Source: Eonycteris spelaea
Lineage: Eukaryota; Chordata; Mammalia; Chiroptera; Pteropodidae
Direction of reading: 5' to 3'
Assembly (NCBI GenBank): GCA_003508835.1
Contig: PUFA01000533.1
Coordinates: 124,001-188,000 of the forward strand
Length of the DNA: 64,000 bases
Part shown: in pieces, positions 59,986 to 64,000 of the stretch
Numbering within the stretch: the first letter of the stretch is position 1
How the letters are laid out: every line of letters starts with the position of its first letter
Notes under the pieces: model-generated
What the model was told of the DNA's origin: nothing
Databases searched by the model: none
Seen by the model: the letters and a program-made list of their open reading frames with translations, nothing else
Translations under genes and position numbers: made by a program

Positions 59986-60435
59986 GGGACTTGATCAAGC
60001 ATATACATGTCAGTATTCATGGCGTTATTATTCACAATAACTTAAAGTGTAGAAACACCCATGAACAGGTGAATGGACAAATAAAATGTGGTATATACAT
60101 ATGACAGACTGTTATTCAGTCTTAAAAAAATATATGTTAAGTGAAATCAGCCAGACACAGGACAAATACTATATGGTTTGAGGTTCCTAGAGTAGTCCAA
60201 TTCATAGAGAAAGAAAAGAGAATGGGGTTACCAGGGGCTATGGAGGGTAGATTGATGAATTATTGTTTAATGGTCATGTAGTTTCAATTTGGGAGGATGA
60301 GAAAGTACTAGATATAAGTGGTGGTGACAGTTTCAGAACAGTGCGAATGTACTTAATGTAAGTGAATTGTACACTTTAAATAGTTCAAATGATAACTTTA
60401 TTGTGATGTATATTTTAGCACAGTGAAAGAAAAAT
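59986..60435 (+). mobile_element. Old L1 3' end (L1M-type)
   Basis: Landmarks in order: gcgttattattcacaataac, catgaacaggtgaatggac, gtggtatatacatatgac, gttaagtgaaatcagccag, gggttaccaggggctatgg, gtggtggtgacagtttcag and aattgtacactttaaatag. Confidence 0.88.
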
Positions 60436-60897
60436 TCCAAAGGTGAGTATAGAGTATGAAAACCATTATTTTCAAAGCTGTTATTCATCAGTGGTATCCA
60501 TTTTTCCTAATTTGGTTTGAATGTGAATCTCATATTGACATTCAGAAGCAAAGATTTGTGTTACTGTATTGATATTTCTTGATTATATAACTGTGGTTTT
60601 GAACATTTATTCTCCAACACATCTTCAGTGATACCAGTACCAGTTGCAACAATTTAGCAGTGATGCTCACTGTGGGGTCCATTTCTCAGCCTGCAAAAAG
60701 TACAGAATCCCCCAGAAGATTCTGATTTACCCTTCTCTGGGGGCAGGACACTAGTTGAATAACACTAATTGAAGTCTCCTATTCTAATGAAAAATGACTG
60801 ATAGATTTGGTTACATCAGAAAAATAAACTACTGTCACAAAGGCATTATAAATGATTAAGGAACAAGCAAGAAACTAAAAGCAAATATTTACAACGT

Positions 60898-60902
60898 ATA
60901 TG

Positions 60903-60953
<51 letters not shown>

Positions 60954-60970
60954 TATATATATATACACAC
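60898..60970. repeat. (TA)n microsatellite
   Basis: About 70 bp of nearly pure TA repeat ending in a short CA run. The minus-strand frame here (repeated isoleucine-tyrosine) is an artefact of the repeat. Confidence 0.97.
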
Positions 60971-61315
60971 AGAGAAACAGTGTCCAGAAGTAGAAAGAAT
61001 TTTTGAAAGCAACTATTTGGCTAACATAAACAAAATTTAAAAAGTCATGTATCTTTGTCATATTACTCATAATTTTCTGTGTGAGATAAAGAAGATTGAA
61101 CTTAACCTTTAAGCATTAGCTTTTTGTTCCTCTTGGACCTTTGAGAAATAGTCATCAATATATGTTCCTTATCAATAGCAATAGTCACCATTTTTTACCT
61201 TTTCGAGAACTGTAAAAAATCTTTACTTATTTTAGCCTGCAGAATTTATTAAAAAAAAAATCAAACCAACAAATAAAGGAAACATCTAACTAAGGGTTAG
61301 TTGCAATTACTCCTA
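60971..61315. other. Noncoding stretch, nothing recognised
   Basis: AT-rich; no gene or repeat supported. Confidence 0.5.
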
Positions 61316-61319
61316 ATTG

Positions 61320-61430
61320 TATTGTTGTAAAAATGAAGATTAGTACAGTTGGGTAACTTTCCAAGTATCACTCAGCCAGTGAAGACAGAATTCAAGTTTA
61401 TATTTACTGTAGTTCAAGGCCTTTTCTTAT
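61320..61430 (-). mobile_element. MIR fragment (antisense)
   Basis: Antisense MIR features: gggtaactttccaagtatca, ctcagccagtgaagacagaa, attcaagtttatatt. Confidence 0.55.
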
Positions 61431-63590
61431 AATATTTATAACATTTGTTGCTTCTCATGGAAAAGGAGGATTGGAACCATAGCAGAAGTAGAATGCTGGC
61501 AGAAAACAAGAGAACACATTAAATTTCTACGAAAACCTGGGATAATTATTATCAAGGCGAACAAATGATATTAAAATTGAGATGTCCTATGTGAATTATA
61601 ATCCCCTCTATTAAGGTAACAAGTCTGATCTGGTATTAGAAATACCTTTCAATTTATTAACCAACTTGTCCAGTTTATTTCATGTCATTTTAAATGCTAC
61701 CATTAACCTAAACTAATGCAAATATAAGGAGAGGCACAATATGATCAAGATTTTTTTTAAATCTCTGATATGTTTCCAGAAGTGAATGCAATAAGGATGA
61801 ATCTTTCCTTCTACAAGTTGCAGACATGAAAAACTCAGTGTCATAAAAATTGAAATTAAATGTTGGCTGAATGTCTCCCATATGTCAAAACAACTATGAA
61901 CATTGCATTCTTGAGTTATTAAAGAAGACATTTTTAAATTTATGGACAAGAAAATATTTTGAAAAAGCATCCAGAAAGAGACAGTTCTTAATGCTCACAA
62001 ATCTCTAATTCTTTGTTACATTTCCTAAATAAGCGTGAAATGGTGACAAGAGGGTTTAGGAGAATGCTGCTATTGAGATAAAAAAAAAAAAAGCCACAAG
62101 CACTGTTAGAAGATGCAAATTTCCTTAATGGCAAAAGCATAGAAATATGCAAGAGTAACAATGCAGAGAGCAATATAATTTACTTCTAAACAGAAATGAG
62201 GACTCCTGAGAGCTCCTAGTCCCCACCTTAGCTTGATGATGTGAGACTAATGGAAGAAAAATAGTTGCAGCACATATATGTGTTTTTCCAGTGTAGCATC
62301 TTTTCCTAGGCCATGTCAAAAGTGACACTGATAGCAAACTCTTACCTCATGTTAATACTATTGGGGAAGTAGAATTTTTCTTTATGGGTTCTTCTGACTG
62401 GTCTAAGAATTAAATTAACATGAAAAAATTACAGAAGAAAATCAAATTTGATTATGTATGTGCATAAGAAGTTCTCATACATATAGTACCTAAGGAAATG
62501 ACCAAAGCAGATAGCTTTTGTACATTTTATAGGATGAAACAATAAATTGATGAGGATTTAACTGGATAACGACATTTAGGTTTGTGTGCTTAATTTGTAT
62601 AGAATAATTTGAGTTTGGACTTGGGTAGTAAATCAGTAAACAAAACAAGGTTTGCTTATACAGGCTTCTCAGCCATGTCATCTGACCTCATATAGTTTGT
62701 ACCTTGAAAAAAGTGAATATATATAGGTGCCTGAGGTTTCATTGTCTTCTTGGCTATGACCCTATAATTGAACTACCAGGTGTCTGATTTGGTACTTAAC
62801 CATGTTATACTGTTGCCATATACTTATGTGCCAATTTTCTCTACTAGAATTCAAATTTCTTCTAAGCAGGTGCCATTTTACCCCATAACTTGAACATCTC
62901 ATTAGTATTCATTTAAAATTATATATGTTCATTTATTTTTACATATAGTTGTGTCTTTTAACCTTTCAATCAAGACTTTCTGTGTAATACTTGAATTAAG
63001 TATTTATTTTCAGATAAGTACAATATTCTTTCAATACCTTTCTTGAGCCTGATTTCAATATTAAGAGTACCATGACCCATCATTTCCCTACAAATGTCCC
63101 TTCTTATCAAAATTAGGAGCTTAGATTTGATAATATCTTTCTGAAAGTTATACATCTAGCACAATTTTGTTCATTAATTTTACCCCACTGGAGAAAACAA
63201 ATGTCAAGAAAATGTTTTTTTCCTAACAATTGATATGTTTTATTTATATGGTCACAGCCTATGTTGCAGCTAATAATGTTTTCCTTTTCATCGGCTGGAG
63301 CCTCAGAGTCAAATGTTGGATTCATCTGTGCAATTTTACAAGTTGAAAGCAATACACATGTATTACGCTAACTTCTTCTCTGGTTCCTGTTGTAGTTTTT
63401 GCTTTCCTTCCATTTAGCTATTTTTTATATTCATATATACTATGTAGAAAAGACTTCATATCTCTTTTGGAATTCTGTGGGGTATATGCAAACAGATGAC
63501 TACTAAACACTCTGCTTCTAAGAGTCTGAGCATTTTAAGCATACATTTCCCCCGTTTAAGTTGAGAGCTGAGAGGTATTACCACCAGTTT
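61431..63590. other. AT-rich noncoding stretch
   Basis: Several minus-strand frames of about 60-85 codons, none with a domain or conserved feature. No repeat family named. Confidence 0.45.
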
Positions 63591-63593
63591 CTG

Positions 63594-63609
63594 ATATATA
63601 AATATATAA

Positions 63610-63641
<32 letters not shown>
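63594..63641. repeat. (TA)n/(TATAAA)n microsatellite
   Basis: Short TATAAA units grading into pure TA. Confidence 0.95.
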
Positions 63642-63644
<3 letters not shown>

Positions 63645-63754
63645 CTTTCTTGTTCTGAACAAGTACAAATTTTAGATTTGTTGCTCTTAATATGAGTGGG
63701 CAAACCCAAGTCTATTTATGTAGGTACAAATAAAGTGTTCAATAGCCTGACATC

Positions 63755-63900
63755 CTTATTACAATATTCAAGATGAGGAAGTGTGGTTCTAAGTGTTATA
63801 TATCTTGCTTAGAAATCACACAGCAATAATAGGATTCAAACTTGTATGTCTGAATCCATAATCTAAGCCTCATTTCTAAACTATGCTCTTTGAGCAGAAA
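63755..63900 (-). mobile_element. MIR fragment (antisense)
   Basis: Antisense MIR order: caagatgaggaagtgtgg, tcttgcttagaaatcacaca, aataggattcaaacttgta, and aaactatgctctttg at the end. Confidence 0.6.
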
Positions 63901-64000
63901 GTATAAAACTCTGGTCTCTCTATGACTTTCCTGACTAACTTTGGGCCACTAACTTCACCTACGTAGAATATCGGTATTCGTTAAATGTTCACGATTTTCA

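Noticed and set aside
60846..61070. Minus-strand frame with an isoleucine-tyrosine run
   Set aside because: Produced by the TA microsatellite.

Overview
This window is mammalian nuclear DNA made of repeats, decayed retroelements and noncoding sequence. I find no intact host protein-coding gene. The best lineage clue is a hybrid SINE at about 1866-2093 (minus strand), with a head like tRNA-Val(TAC) and a body derived from 5S rRNA. Hybrid tRNA/5S SINEs (MEG-TR) are known from fruit bats (Pteropodidae), so I infer a megabat. The rest of the window agrees: every L1 is heavily decayed, as expected where L1 activity was lost, while two LTR copies of one endogenous retrovirus differ at 1 of 147 positions.

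Layout. 1-1475: the end of an ERV LTR, then an inverted copy of a low-copy duplicon. 1476-8085: noncoding DNA with the hybrid SINE, MIRs, an L1 3' end, an antisense MLT1 LTR and another antisense LTR. 8130-12470: an old antisense L1, split by an antisense half-L1 (HAL1) with a recognisable target-site duplication. 12526-26950: a composite satellite in which blocks of degenerate CCCTAA telomere-type repeat alternate with a conserved spacer of about 200 bp (12 copies). It is broken by a near-full-length but dead L1 (16165-21807) and by a class II (betaretrovirus-like) ERV region with LTRs in inverted orientation (23263-26922). 26951-30160: a decayed class I ERV with env traces and a 3' LTR.

30161-46140: a macrosatellite of about 3.4-3.5 kb units. 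It has three long units, two units sharing the same internal deletion of about 1 kb, and a terminal partial unit. Each unit combines a paired conserved box (TGACTCAGCA plus AAAATGGCG) spaced 667-679 bp apart with a core of much older repeats of about 52 bp. I recognise no described family here, and this is the best candidate for something new in the window. 46141-49513: noncoding DNA ending in an antisense L1 3' end with a CA/TA microsatellite. 49514-55121: two direct copies of the duplicon that is inverted at the window start. 55122-64000: AT-rich noncoding DNA with old L1 ends, MIRs and TA microsatellites.

Telomere-type satellite, macrosatellite, duplicons and nested retroelements together suggest a subtelomeric, pericentromeric or ancestral-fusion setting; this is inference. 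No genes act together here. The biology is of genome structure: array amplification, retroelement nesting and possible repeat-encoded regulatory sites. Family names come from recognising consensus-like sequence by eye; no search was run.
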